Shown here piece by piece: positions 20,289-30,410 of a stretch of DNA of 64,000 nucleotides (position 1 is the stretch's first letter; every line of letters begins with the position of its first letter). The position numbers were made by a program, and so were the translations under genes. A model generated the notes under the pieces. That model had not been told where the DNA came from. It did not search any database and saw nothing but the letters and a program-made list of their open reading frames with translations. The DNA is from Paralithodes platypus (lineage: Eukaryota > Arthropoda > Malacostraca > Decapoda > Lithodidae), in NCBI GenBank assembly GCA_032716605.1, contig CM064481.1:14652444-14716443 (forward strand), given 5' to 3'.

Positions 20289-21639
20289 CAGTCGACCCTC
20301 GCATGGGCGGACCCCAGTTGACTGGACTTCGGTTTGTGCGGACCCAACAGCCGATGCGGACATGTCCCCAAAAGACCGGACAAATCGGGCAAAAGACCGT
20401 TGATTTAAAAGTTGTCCGGTATTTTAATAATTCGTGTTTGTCTATCGCTCACATCCCCCTCTGCAACTCTCTTTCTATCTATCTATCTCTCTAATGCATC
20501 TACCTAACTACCTTATACATTAACATAACTATGTCTTATTTGGTCTTTTTTTAATCTATGAATCAATTCTAATACGATGGAATTGAAAACAATATTACCC
20601 TTCTAACACACAAATAATAAAATTAAAACGAGAGTAAATAAAAATGTCTCCTTTGTCTTTCAGAAACATAAGTCCGTCTCATATATGTTAGTATTTTATC
20701 GCTCGCTCGCCCCTAGCCACTCTCTCTCTATCTATTAATCACTCTAATGCATTTACCTAACTCCCTTATACATTAACATAACTATGTCTTATTTGGACTT
20801 TTTGTAATCTATAAATCATTTCTAATGCGATGGAATTGAAAACAATATTATCCTTCTAGCACATAAATAATAACATGAAAAAGAGTCAATAAAAAAAGTC
20901 TCCTTTGTCTTTTCAGAACCAATTAAGTCCGTCTCGTAATAGTTTGTGTTTTATCGCTCACTCCCCCTCTGCAACTCTCTCTTTCTATCTATCTATCTCT
21001 CTAATGCATCTACCTAACTCCCTTATACATTAACATAACTATGTCTTATTTGGACTTTTTGTAATCTTCGAATCATTTCTAATTCAATGGAATTGAAAAA
21101 TATAATATCCTTCCAGCACATAGATAAACAATGCATAAGATAGTCAAAATATTTCAACCCCTCTTGCTGTGCGAGGCGCTGAGGTTCAGGGACCGAAGAT
21201 TTACGTTGGATAGATTTTTTGTTTTTTTTGTTCCCACGGTATACACAAAATGATGGGGAAATATTGTAACATGTTTTTAATTGACATTTGTGTCGTTTTT
21301 GCTGATTATGAGTTGGTGGAAGAAAAATTTCTTTAATTCCATCATATCGGAAATGATTCACAGATTATATAGAGACCAAATAACACACTTTTAAGTGTGT
21401 TCAATAGTTTTGCATTATCAATAGGGTGTAACATAAGGCTTATCAACATCATCACATTAACGGGGTCGGAGTTGAGGCCGGGACGGGGAGGGGAGGGAGT
21501 AGGCCCACAGCGGCGGGGATATCCCTTTTTTTTTTTTTTTTTTTTTTTTTTTCAATGTACAGTATTTCCAATGTACGGACTTTTTCAATGTGCGGACAAG
21601 GGTCCGCCCCTATTAGTCCGCACATTCGAGGGTTGACTG
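20289..21639. mobile_element. Tigger/pogo-type non-autonomous element with internal triplication
   Basis: It starts CAGTCGACCCTCGCATGG after TA and ends CACATTCGAGGGTTGACTG before TA, giving inverted ends and TA duplicates. Next to each end are CGGAC-rich segments (CATGGGCGGACC and GTGCGGACAAGGGTCCG). The middle (about 20430-21190) is three diverged tandem copies of a unit of about 250 bp. A T run follows at 21526-21552. No transposase is seen. Confidence 0.75.
20430..21190. repeat. Three tandem copies of a unit of about 250 bp
   Basis: Each copy has TATCGCTC-C, CTATCTATC-CTCTAATGCAT, ACATTAACATAACTATGTC and GTCTCCTTTGTCTTTC in the same order, at about 20433, 20697 and 20952. Confidence 0.85.
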
Positions 21640-21850
21640 TATATATATATATATATATATATAGGAAGAAGGAAGACAAAGTGATCCACTTGTACAGGAC
21701 AGGCATCAAGTCTGTTTCAATGTGCGGACAAGGGTCCCCCCCTATTAGTCCGCACATTCGAGGGTTGACTGTATATATATATATATATATATAGGAAGAA
21801 GGAAGACAAAGTGATCCACTTGTACAGGACAGGCATCAAGTCTGTTTTTC
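21590..21850. repeat. Tandem duplication (about 130 bp) across the right end of the Tigger-type element
   Basis: The block from TTTCAATGTGCGGACAAGGG through the (TA)n run to GGACAGGCATCAAGTCTGTTT occurs twice in a row (about 21588-21717 and 21717-21846). The second copy repeats the transposon end and the flanking DNA. Confidence 0.85.
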
Positions 21851-21851
21851 C

Positions 21852-22127
21852 GTGGTAGAAGTAAACCCTTTAAAGATTTTTATTTTGCCAAAGATGTTTT
21901 AGAATCTCTCACTATTAGCATGGTTGCTTAATTTTTCCCATGACTTAGCAGAAAATGTACTGAATGTTCCTAGGCAATTATTTACAGCAGTTGAATCATC
22001 TGCAGGAGTTGAAAGAGTTTTTTCAATATTTGGATTCGTACATTCGACTATCAGAAATTGCCTCGGAATAGAGAAAGCTTCCAAACTCATTACTATCCAT
22101 AAGTATTACAACAAAATCTCTGGTTAA
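21852..22127 (+). pseudogene. C-terminal dimerisation part of a hAT transposase
   Basis: The reading ESSAGVERVFSIFGFVHS followed by RNCLGIEKASKLITIHKYYN at 21990-22115 is the hAT C-terminal dimerisation motif (consensus like S-x-x-ERVFS-x-x-G, then N-RL). Upstream, FKDFYFAKDVLESL is readable at about 21869-21910 in another frame. The start is missing and frames are broken, so this is a remnant of about 90 residues. Confidence 0.7.
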
Positions 22128-22656
22128 GAGCTATAACTTTTTATGTAAACTTCATGTTACGAATTGAAGTTTTTGTTGCAATTATCCAAATTGTAAAGGT
22201 CTTAATTTTTAAAACAACGTTCATGTGAATTAAAAAAATTGTTGCAAGTACGGTACCGTAAACTGGGGTAACTTCGGACATTTTTCGATGTTTTTTAACA
22301 ATTTCTCCTGAGTGTAAACACATTATAGAGATTTAACTAGGTCAAGTGATGTATGGTGATAGTATGCCGTAATCCAGGAAGCCTCCTAAAATTATCCCCC
22401 ATAATAAGAGTGCTATCCTTATCCTAAATGATGTCCGCAGTTTGCTTGAAACGTTGACAACTTCGGACATATATGGATAACTTCGGACATACGGTGGTTT
22501 CTTATGGAAAATGGTTGCCAAGAAAGCTGGGATAACTCCGGACAAACGGAGGAGAACTTCGGACGTACGTTCGTGGCCTTATTTCATTCATTTTTCGGCT
22601 CCTACTATTTTATATGAATATTTTATTATTGCTGCTTATTCCTGTCCGATGTTTTA

Positions 22657-23560
22657 GTGGAAAATGCACAGTCAATACTTTTAGGCCTGTATAATCTTAC
22701 AGTTTCTTACAGTAGATCCTCTGGAAAAAGGCAAACTAGGCCTGTGTATCCAGCTCAGTGCCAGTACTTGCACTACTGCGGTCGTTCACTGTGTTGGCGG
22801 CGGCGGCAGCAGACGCCACATTTTTACTATTCTGTATTTTTGCTTTATAATCAAACTTCAAATCTTGTCTTCCCCATGCTTTATCAAGATTACTTTCAAA
22901 CTTCCTTATTGATTCGGAATCGACTACATACTGGGGCAGCGTGTTCCACTCATTTACCACTCTATCACAAAATTAGTTCTTTGCCTTTTCAAGCCTATTT
23001 CTTTCTTTGTAAATTTTCTTAGAGTGTCCTCTCGTTCTTGTTCCCTCCCGCATCAAGAAGATACCTTCACACACATCCTCATCATACTTTCCTGACACTA
23101 TCTTAAAAGTCTCTATCATATCCCCTCTCTTTCTCCTATATGCCAGTGTCGGAAGTCCCAGTGTCCTCAACCTCTGCTCATAGCCCGCGTTCTTCAACGT
23201 TGGTACTAGCTTGCTAGCTCTCCTCTTCACTTTCTCCACTGCTTCTATATCCTTTACCATATATGGAGCCCACACCTGGTTTGCATATTCCAGGTGCGGC
23301 CTAACCAGCGCTGTGTAGAGATTCCTGAATATTTCTTCGTCAAGTGACACAAATGTCCTTATCAGCCCTACAATTCTATTGGCGTTGTTTATCTTTTCCG
23401 CTAAATGTTCTGAGAAATTTAACTTATTGTCTATCACTACTCCTACATCCTTTTCTGCATTCACTTCCTCCATCGCTTCATACATGCTGTATCCTACCTT
23501 GTCTATCTTGCTAGTCCCAATCCGCATGTACTTGCATTTTTTTGGATGAAAAGGCATAAT
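22657..23560 (-). pseudogene. CR1/jockey-like LINE, RT C-terminal part and 3' end
   Basis: The frame 23557-22973 reads FHPKKCKYMRIG, VGVVIDNKLNFSEHLAEKI, ALVRPHLEYANQVWAPY and KVKRRASKLVPTL, the segment downstream of the RT active site in CR1/jockey-type LINEs. After a stop it continues in the same style (VNEWNTLPQYVV, RKFESNLDKAWG) to 22736, then a 3' tail rich in GCC/GCAGCA. The YADD palm is missing because the copy is 5'-truncated at about 23560. It sits inside the TIR transposon 22252-24459. Confidence 0.85.
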
Positions 23561-24420
23561 CAGTATAGGAGGGGTTTATAAACGATGTTTAACATATATT
23601 CTGTTTGGATCTGTTCTCATTAGGCATTGAGCTCCCTCTTAGAAAATATTGAGCAGGAAAATCAACCAATGCTGTCTAATCAATAACTCGAAAATTAACT
23701 AGGCCTAGTGAAAATATATACTGTAGGTATGTATACTATATCACTGCATATACACTTTTATGAATTTGAGCATTTTATAGGTATAACGTATTTGTTGGTG
23801 TTTCTTTCGGCAGATAAAACAAAATTTGGACAAGATATATGCCTCTCCTAATTTATATATATTATATATCCAGAATTATCCGAAATACATAAATCGGTTA
23901 GCATATTATCATATTTTTATGGTTTTTTGGACTCAGAGAATGATTATTTGATCTTTTATCACCATGTTAATGATGGACAAGTATTATGAATGATTTTCAT
24001 AGGGCAAATAATAACAAACGATTGTTTTGTTCCATGTCCGAAGTTAGCACGTTTTTTTTTTTTTTAAACAATCGGTTAAATGATAGTGTTCTAGCTAGAG
24101 CGTTATACAAGTGTAACAAATTTCCATTGGTGGATGTTGTCTCTGGTAATGTTACTACAAAATTATATCAGTCACAACATCATTCATACAAACAAATTTC
24201 TTCAGGGTAATAGAAGTTTGGCAGGGTAGCGAAAAATGTACATATTTTCGTCATATATATAATATTTGTTTAGTGTACATATACTCATGTCAGTTTCCAA
24301 GGAGTTTTACATGCTCTTACTTTGCCATTTCTCTAAACGGACCCCATAAAAAAAACAATAAAAAGCGTTTCCATTATATAATGACAATGTCTAATTACTT
24401 ATTTTCGCCGATGTCCGAAG
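23561..24420. other. Interior of the TIR transposon, no gene seen
   Basis: AT-rich sequence with a T run at 24053-24065. Only short ORFs without recognisable motifs are present. Confidence 0.5.
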
Positions 24421-24728
24421 TTATCACCGCAGTACGAAGTTACCCCACTTTACGGTACCCAAATTGTGAAGTCCTTAATTTAAGTTGTATTTCTTGAACA
24501 ATAGTTTATGAAAATTTAAGATTTTTGTTAATAGTAATAATAATAATAATAATAATTAAAGTTGCAAGCAACGTTGTGCGGGGGTACGCAGGGTATTGTG
24601 TTGGATACAAGGGCTGTGCCACATATATCAAAATATCATCGGGCATGGAGAAAGTACAGAAGGAATATAGTATAGCCATTTTGGCTATGGCCACTTAGAC
24701 CATTAACCCGGGAACTGCGAGGAGACTC

Positions 24729-25216
24729 TTAACCCTCCAGCCCCGGCTATGTATTATATATATATTCCTCGAAACCCGGGTGTTTTGGCCGAAAAACGTC
24801 TAGGCTAGGCTACCGTATATTTGTTAATCAGACTGCTTCCCGCATTCCCGCGCATCCCCAAGCGTAGCTGTGTTATTTACCTGTAGAATGGCATTAAGTA
24901 GAGCTCTCTAAGTCAACTGGTTGAGCTGTGATGATGATTTCATTGGAGATAACTTTATGGCCAAAACAGCCACTTTACACCACTTTTCGATACTTAACAA
25001 CAACATACAGGCACACACGAACAAGCGACGCTCTTCTTCTTGTGTCCGGAGATGCGGGGCGTCAGTCCAGCCGGCTGTTGTTTACATGCGTCGGACCGAC
25101 GCCTCGCACATGAAGCTCACAGGCTTTCAACCACTGGGCGTTCAAGAGGCCTTCCGGGCAGCTGTTATATGCTTTTTTATGGGCGTTCAAGAGGCCTTCC
25201 GTGGTGAGAGGGTTAA
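24729..25216. mobile_element. 488-bp TTAA MITE, family 1, copy a
   Basis: It begins TTAACCCTCCAGCCCCGGC and ends GTGGTGAGAGGGTTAA. Copies b (44365-44852) and c (45142-45628, inverted) match along their length. Near its end a short segment (GGGCGTTCAAGAGGCCTTCC) is duplicated. No coding capacity. Confidence 0.85.
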
Positions 25217-25254
25217 GAGTCAGAGAAAAAAAAAATCAACTTTTGACATCGAAA

Positions 25255-25690
25255 AAAACAAAAAAAAACAAAAAATATTTATTATTTTTTTTTTTTTGGC
25301 CCCTGGGCCATGCAAAATCTCAGTCCTCTACCTCCCCTCCTTCCCCACTTTCCTCCTCTCCTTCAGTTATCACCTATTTTCCCTGTTATTCCCTTATTCT
25401 GAGGTATATTTTCGTGCTAACATTAGAAATCCGGTTACAGGGTGTGGTCATCACTGATAGCAAGCGAATGCAAGAGAGAGAGAGAGAGTATCGATCGACT
25501 GTGTCTCAGTGGCCTTGGGGGAAATTGGCGGGAAAGCAGCTTGCCTCACCCATACATTATACAACTCGCGGGCTATATCTCCGATTTTGACCATCCAAAC
25601 GCTGTTTTCACTCGTTTTATTGTTGTTTCAGGTTAATACCTTTATAATCAACCCATAATAGGCGCATATGGATAAGTATTAATGCTATTA
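25255..25690 (+). repeat. C/T-rich dispersed element
   Basis: Shares with 42530-42962 the sequence CCATCCAAACGCTGTTT, TTTATTGTTGT-CAGGTTAATA and GCGCATATGGATAAGTATTAA at its right end. A weaker relative is at 9660-10200. Unnamed family. Confidence 0.6.
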
Positions 25691-25827
25691 ATGGTACAAT
25701 GAATATTTTAGTGACGGAAACACCTCAAATACGTCAGCACAGGGGGACGTTTCCAATTACCCCCATGCGCACTTGTTAGGTTAAGGAGTGTGACCATTTT
25801 GGTTAAAGCTATTAATCCTGTACGAGT

Positions 25828-26030
25828 TGTTGTTGTTGTTGTTCCCTAAGCTGCCTGGCCGAACAGCCCCGAGTCCCTGAGGAAGGCCATGGCCACGATC
25901 GGGCTTTCCCACAGAGCTCTCATTGAGTGTTGTTGTTGTTGTTGTTGTTCCCCAAGCTGCCTGGCCGAACAGCCCCAAGGCCCCGAGCAAGGCCATAACC
26001 GAGCGCCCCCACAGAACCCTCCCTGCCTAC
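25828..26030 (-). repeat. Duplicated 3' end of the LINE
   Basis: The (TTG)n run followed by AAGCTGCCTGGCCGAACAGC occurs at about 25827 and again at about 25929. The last 100 bases or so of the LINE, including the tail, are therefore present twice in tandem, with small differences. Confidence 0.8.
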
Positions 26031-26131
26031 CACAATAAAGCCTGGGTGACCGAAGCCACTCCATGGCGGGGAGCTGAGGAGAGTGCGGAAACGCCCGGGA
26101 AACCAAAGCCCCACCCAGGGCCCTGTGCCCC

Positions 26132-26747
26132 TCAGCAATTATGAAGAGAAAGTTGAGGGGCAAAGGAAAAATATGACGCTTTGGCTTCCAATCTTCTCAT
26201 TGAGTGTAGATTGTGTTGTTGGCGTAAGTGGTTGTGTGAAATGCAGTCTTCTATTATGTGTTTAATGGTATGGGGTGCTGTGTTGCATCCCGGGCAGGCA
26301 TCGACAACGGAGTCATCCAGTCTCTTCTGATAGCTCAGGAGAGCTGGATGGTGTCCGCATCTCAGCCTGGCCAGGTGGACTCTGTCCTCGCGAGGAAGGG
26401 AGGATTCGGAAGGTCGTGCTTGCAGCTGCGTGTTGTCTGTGAGTGAGTGGATGGATCGGCGAGAGATATGAGTATGGATGTGCTTCTGGAAGGTGGTTCG
26501 GGGTGGGAGAGAGGACAGTAATTGTGTGTGATACCGTGTGCTGGGTGTTGTTTTGATATTTCTTGGTGTCTGTGGGTGTGTTGCCATGTAGTTTAGTGGG
26601 TGATCTTGGTTCGTGGGTGGCCAGGAATTGAGTGCCTCTCATGATCACTGATCTTATGTATTGTTTATATACTGTGGTGGTAGTTTCTTTGTTGTGTCCA
26701 AATTTTGTGTGAGCAAGTGACCTGAGGGCGTTAAGTCTGGGTGTCAT
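26132..26747 (-). pseudogene. LINE C-terminal region with Cys/His motif
   Basis: The reading GHNKETTTTVYKQYIRSV and then, in another frame, LARLRCGHHPALLSYQKR and ACPGCNTAPHTIKHIIEDC correspond to the post-RT segment of LINEs. The C-x2-C...H-x3-H/C cluster is probably a zinc-binding nucleic-acid motif. At least one frameshift lies near 26450. Confidence 0.75.
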
Positions 26748-26792
26748 TTTTTGTTAATGTTTGTGGTGTGCTGTTTGAATGTCATATGAGTA

Positions 26793-27473
26793 TCATGTTA
26801 CTCCTAGGATTTTGTGTGTGTGTGTATGTGTTAGGGGTGTGTTGTTTATGGTGAGTTGAGGGATGTATTTGTGTTCTCCTGTCCAGCTTGTGAGCAGGGT
26901 TGCGGTGGATTTGGCTGGGGGTAGATTAAGTCTGTTTGTAGTGCACCAGCCATGTAGTGTGTTGAGATAGGGTTGAAGGAGATCTGTTGCTCTTTTTGGG
27001 TCATGGTTTGTACATGTGAGTGTTATGTCATCTGCATAGGAGGCTAAGTTTATTTGGGGCGTATTGGGTGTAGTTATATCGTGCATGTACAGATTGAAGA
27101 GTGCGGGCGATAGGACGGATCCTTGTGGGACTCCGTTTGGAAAGTTTCTGATTTTAGATGACTGACCGGCAAAAGATACGTGTGCACATCTGCCTGCTAG
27201 GAAGTTGGCCAGCCACCTTTTTGTCTTGTTGTGCATGTTTGTGTTGTAGATTTTGTTTGTTAGGTTGTGGCGGGGGATGGCATCGAAGGCTTTACTAACG
27301 TCAAGTGTGGCTAATAGTGATCTGTGTGGTGGTCTAGCTGAGTTGATGCCGTCAAAAGCTCTTTGTGTAAGGTCTGTGAGAAGAGTGTTTGTGGAGTGCA
27401 GTGGCCTAAAGCCATGTTGTGTTGGAGCTAGGGGTAGGTCGGGTGTAATTAGTTGTAACACTAGGCGTTCCAT
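26793..27473 (-). CDS. LINE reverse transcriptase palm region
   Basis: This 226-codon open stretch contains the RT motifs in order: APTQHGFRPLHSTNTLLTDL, LATLDVSKAFDAIPRHNL (first catalytic Asp), FPNGVPQGSVLSPALFNLYM, and ASYADDITLTC with the YADD active site. NRLNLPPAKSTATLL follows. It carries out target-primed reverse transcription for the element. The start given is only the first possible start codon in a frame that belongs to a longer polyprotein. Confidence 0.9.
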   Translation of the reverse strand: MERLVLQLITPDLPLAPTQHGFRPLHSTNTLLTDLTQRAFDGINSARPPHRSLLATLDVSKAFDAIPRHNLTNKIYNTNMHNKTKRWLANFLAGRCAHVSFAGQSSKIRNFPNGVPQGSVLSPALFNLYMHDITTPNTPQINLASYADDITLTCTNHDPKRATDLLQPYLNTLHGWCTTNRLNLPPAKSTATLLTSWTGEHKYIPQLTINNTPLTHTHTHKILGVT

Positions 27474-28369
27474 GACTTTGGAGGGGGAGCAAAGGAGTGT
27501 GATGGGGCGGTGCGAGGAGGGTAGCGTGGGGTCTTTGTTGGGTTTGGGGAATGTGGTGATGAGACCATGCTTCCAAATGTCTGGTATTGTGTTGTGTGAA
27601 TAACTGTAGTTTGATATGTTAGTGAGTGCTTGTATGCCTTGTGGTCCCAGGTGTCTGAGGTGTATGTTGCTTATGTTGTCTAGGCCACAAGCGGGTGTGA
27701 GTGCTTGAGATTGTTGATGATATGCTTTGTCTGGTGATTGGTGAAGGGTGTATAGTCAGGGTCTGTGGGGAATTGTCTCTTACGTCGGATGACACGTCGG
27801 TCGTCTTTGTGAGGTTTTAGGTGACTGACATGTGAGAAGTGATTGATGGGAGTGTTTGCTTGTTGTTTACATGAAGGAGTAGAGTCTGTTGTTGTGATTG
27901 CAGCATGTGATTGTGTTGTGTTGCTGTTGGAAAGTGTGATGCTGTTTAGTGTTTTGTAGAGTTTTTTGGGGTTTGTTTTGTGATCAAGTGTTTGTAGGAA
28001 GTTATTCCAATTTAGTTTTTGTTGTTCTTGTATTTTGTTGTTAGTTTGGGTGTTGAGTGCTTGGACTTGTTGTGTGATGTCTTGTGTGTGGGGTGCTGGG
28101 GAGTGTTTCAGTATGTTGCGTTGTCTGATGAGGTTTTGAATTTCTGGTGTGAAGTTGGGGTTGTGTCTTTTTCTGTTTCCTCTTGGAATGTGTTTCTTGT
28201 CAGTGTTTTGGATAGTTTTATTGAGTATGTGTACAGCATTGTTGATGTTAGTGATGGGTGTACTGTTTAGAGTTGTGAAGTGTTGTTCTGTCTCATTTGT
28301 GAATGCTTCCCAGTTAGGTCTTTTATAATTGGTGTATGTGTGTTTGTGGTTAGCTGGGGTGAGTCTGGT

Positions 28370-29024
28370 TTTGGTGGTGATAATGATCGGGAGGTGGTCA
28401 GAGCCTAAGGTTCTGACTACCCTCCAGGATGTTGTGGGGGCGAGTTCTGGGGAGCAAAAGGTGATGTCTGGAGATGATGGGTTATAGAGGGCTTGGTGAG
28501 GAATATGGGTATGTTGATGGATGTCGTTAAGGATGATGAGGTTAACAGTTTGGTTTTGTAGTACCAGCCCTCTGTCTGTGTCGGGGTTGTCGACAAACCA
28601 GGCCGACGTCTTGGCGTTGAAGTCACCACCCAGGATGATGTGTGGGGTGTTTGTGATGTGTTGTAAGTGTGGTCTGTATTCATTTGGTACTGTAGGGGAT
28701 GTATGTGTTTATGATGGTTATGTTGGAGTTGTTGCCAGTGCGTATTTTAATTGATTGTATTTCTGTTGTGTTATCATTTGGGGGGAGGAGGGATTTGGTT
28801 TGTACACTGGTAACTATGTATGATATTTCTTTGTGTACCAGGGTGATGAGTCCACCGCCTCCGCCGACAGCCCGGTCTTGTCTGATGGTGGTGAAATCAT
28901 GAAATGTGGGTGTTTTTTGTGTTGTGTGGAGTTTTGTTTCTTGTAAGATGGCAATGTGTATGTTGTGTTGTTTGATGAAGTGTGAGAGTTCGTGTTTCTT
29001 TGTGTTGATGCCATCTATGTTCAA
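28370..29024 (-). pseudogene. LINE AP endonuclease domain
   Basis: The N-terminal part (HNIHIAILQETKL with the catalytic Glu, INTYIPYS) is open at 29024-28680. After a frame change the protein continues IILGGDFNAKTSAW at about 28630-28590 and TLGSDHLPIII at about 28405-28375. These are the Asp/Asn and Ser-Asp-His catalytic motifs of APE-type LINE endonucleases, which nick the target. Confidence 0.85.
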
Positions 29025-29319
29025 TTGGAGAATGTTAATGTTATGTGCGCACGATGTATGTTGGGTGCTGCTGCACGAGGATGGGGTAGGGGTGGGGGTG
29101 GGGGTGAGGGAGGGGCTGGGGGTTGGGATGGGTGAGGTGGGGGTGGGGATTGGGGAGCAGATGGGGGTTGGAATGGATTAGGATGGGGTGTGGTATGTTG
29201 AGTTGAGGATGTGGATGGTATGGGAAGGTTAGGTGGGTTAGGGAGGAGAGGTGGACAGGTTTTAGGGGGGGAGTGGATGATATGGGAAGGTTAGGTGGGT
29301 TGGGGAGGGGTGGACGGGT

Positions 29320-29660
29320 TTAAGGCGGGGGTTTTGACTGGGAGAGGGGGCATGAGGAACAGGTCCAGGTGTTTGTGTAGTGTTTCTTGGAGGCAAGTGT
29401 TGTGCAGGTGAAGTGGGTCCAGTTCCTGCATGAATTGCAGAGAACTGAACCATTAGTGTGGCGACTCGAAGTGATGGGTTTTGAGCAAGTTGGACATATG
29501 TATGTGTAGGTGGGTCCTGGGTTGCTCTCAATGTCTCCGGCTAGAAGAAGTCTTCGAGAAATGACAGCCGGAGAGTCATTTCTCGGTGTAGGAAAAACTG
29601 TGTGATGTGTGTGTGTGGTGCGAGGTGTGGAAATTCCCGGCGCGACCGAAGCCGCTCCAA
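29320..29660 (-). CDS. LINE N-terminal segment with 2A-like motif and PHD-type finger
   Basis: About 45 residues from the element's 5' end is LLLAGDIESNPGP, which fits the 2A consensus DxExNPGP. Such motifs cause ribosomal skipping between glycine and proline and are known from several non-LTR elements. Directly after it is a Cys/His cluster (CPTCSKPI, NGSVLCNSCRNWTHFTC, CSSC) spaced like a PHD finger. The frame is open out of the 5' end of the element without an in-frame ATG before the 2A motif, so the start is unclear. It stops at 29320, and the proline-rich continuation is readable in another frame. Confidence 0.85.
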
Positions 29661-29676
29661 GGACTCCTGTACGAGT

Positions 29677-30410
29677 AGGCATAATTGCCCGAAATTGCCT
29701 TCATTCCCTGCTCATTTTCATGCATAAGCAAAAGCCAGAGCGTAATACAATTATGTATTCGTGAAAGTACGGTAATAGCTTTCAAATTACTCCTGAATCA
29801 TCCCTGTACGACGTCTGGTTTTCTTGTAAGGATCTTGCAAACGAAGGGCAAAATTGCTAAAAATTACCAAATCCGATAGACCTAGGCGAAATCGCTAATA
29901 ATTACCAATTATTTTCTGTTTTCGCTATGTGTGACGCTGCACATAAGTGAACTCTCTCTCACACAAACCTCAGTGTCGTGGCGGGGCCTGTAGGCTCCGG
30001 CTGACGTCCATCCGTGCTGCTTGCAAAAGCTGGCCTGGCTCACAGGGTACAAAATAGCCGGAAAATCGTCTCCGTCATATGAGGGGCCCCGCGGGAATTG
30101 GGTTAAGAAGTGTGGTTGTTTTGATTATTTGATAGGGTCACCATAAGAGCAATGGCAGTCAAAATAGACGGGAACATGATGGCAAGCTTCCGTCGCCGCT
30201 CTGCGCAGTGTAAACAATGGTGGCGGTACGCCCGAACTCTACATTCTACCCGGCTAGGCCTATATTATAGGCTACAATAAATAAGTAGGCTAGGCTATTT
30301 TTTCTATAGGCTATGCCTAGTCTAATATTACAATTTAAGGTAGCATTCAAGTTGACTACAGCAGGACTTACCCTTGACCAGGTATAGGCTATCCTAGTGT
30401 TTAATAGGCC
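29677..30410. other. Intergenic, no gene seen
   Basis: Contains a module shared with 38030-38280 (GTCAAAATAGACGGGAACAT at about 30159) and the beginning of the TAGGCCTA-rich stretch. Nothing else is supported. Confidence 0.4.

Larger units (their letters stand above)
22252..24459. mobile_element. TIR DNA transposon with repeated CTTCGGACA motifs
   Basis: The left end GGTACCGTAAACTGGGGTAA and the right end, which inverts to GGTACCGTAAAGTGGGGTAA, bound 2,208 bp. Copies of AACTTCGGACA or close variants follow at 22271, 22459, 22482, 22531 and 22555, and inverted near 24045 and 24420. No transposase was recognised. A LINE piece (22657-23560) sits inside. The superfamily is unresolved; the motif recalls the GGTTCGGAC repeats of the element at 1682-15888. 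Confidence 0.7.
24554..25815. repeat. Composite repeat, copy 1
   Basis: In order it has a segment starting AAGTTGCAAGCAACG, GGGTATTGTGTTGGATACAA and CGGGCATGGA; a TTAA MITE (24729-25216); a C/T-rich element (about 25255-25690); and GGAGTGTGACCATTTTGGTT (about 25785). The same modules recur at 40870-45140. The LINE 25828-29664 inserted just at its end. Confidence 0.65.
25828..29664 (-). mobile_element. Full-length 2A/PHD/AP-endonuclease LINE
   Basis: TCCTGTACGAGT occurs at 25816-25827 and 29665-29676 and gives a 12-bp target duplication around 3,837 bp. The 3' end on the minus strand is a run of AAC units, the microsatellite tail of a non-LTR element. The order on the minus strand is a 2A-like motif and a PHD-type finger (29660-29330), a proline-rich linker (29330-29030), an AP endonuclease (29024-28370), an RT with YADD (27473-26793) and a C-terminal Cys/His part (to 26132). 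No RNase H was recognised. The layout fits the Ingi/Vingi or CR1 groups; the clade is not settled. Several frame changes mean this copy is not intact. Confidence 0.9.

Noticed and set aside
24921..25457. 178-codon plus-strand ORF in the composite repeat
   Set aside because: It crosses the border of a TTAA MITE into a homopolymer and a C/T-rich element, so it is a chance reading of repeats.
27253..28270. Plus-strand ORFs across the 2A LINE
   Set aside because: They are antisense to endonuclease and RT motifs, and their V/C/G-rich composition is the shadow of a Thr/Pro/His-rich coding strand.
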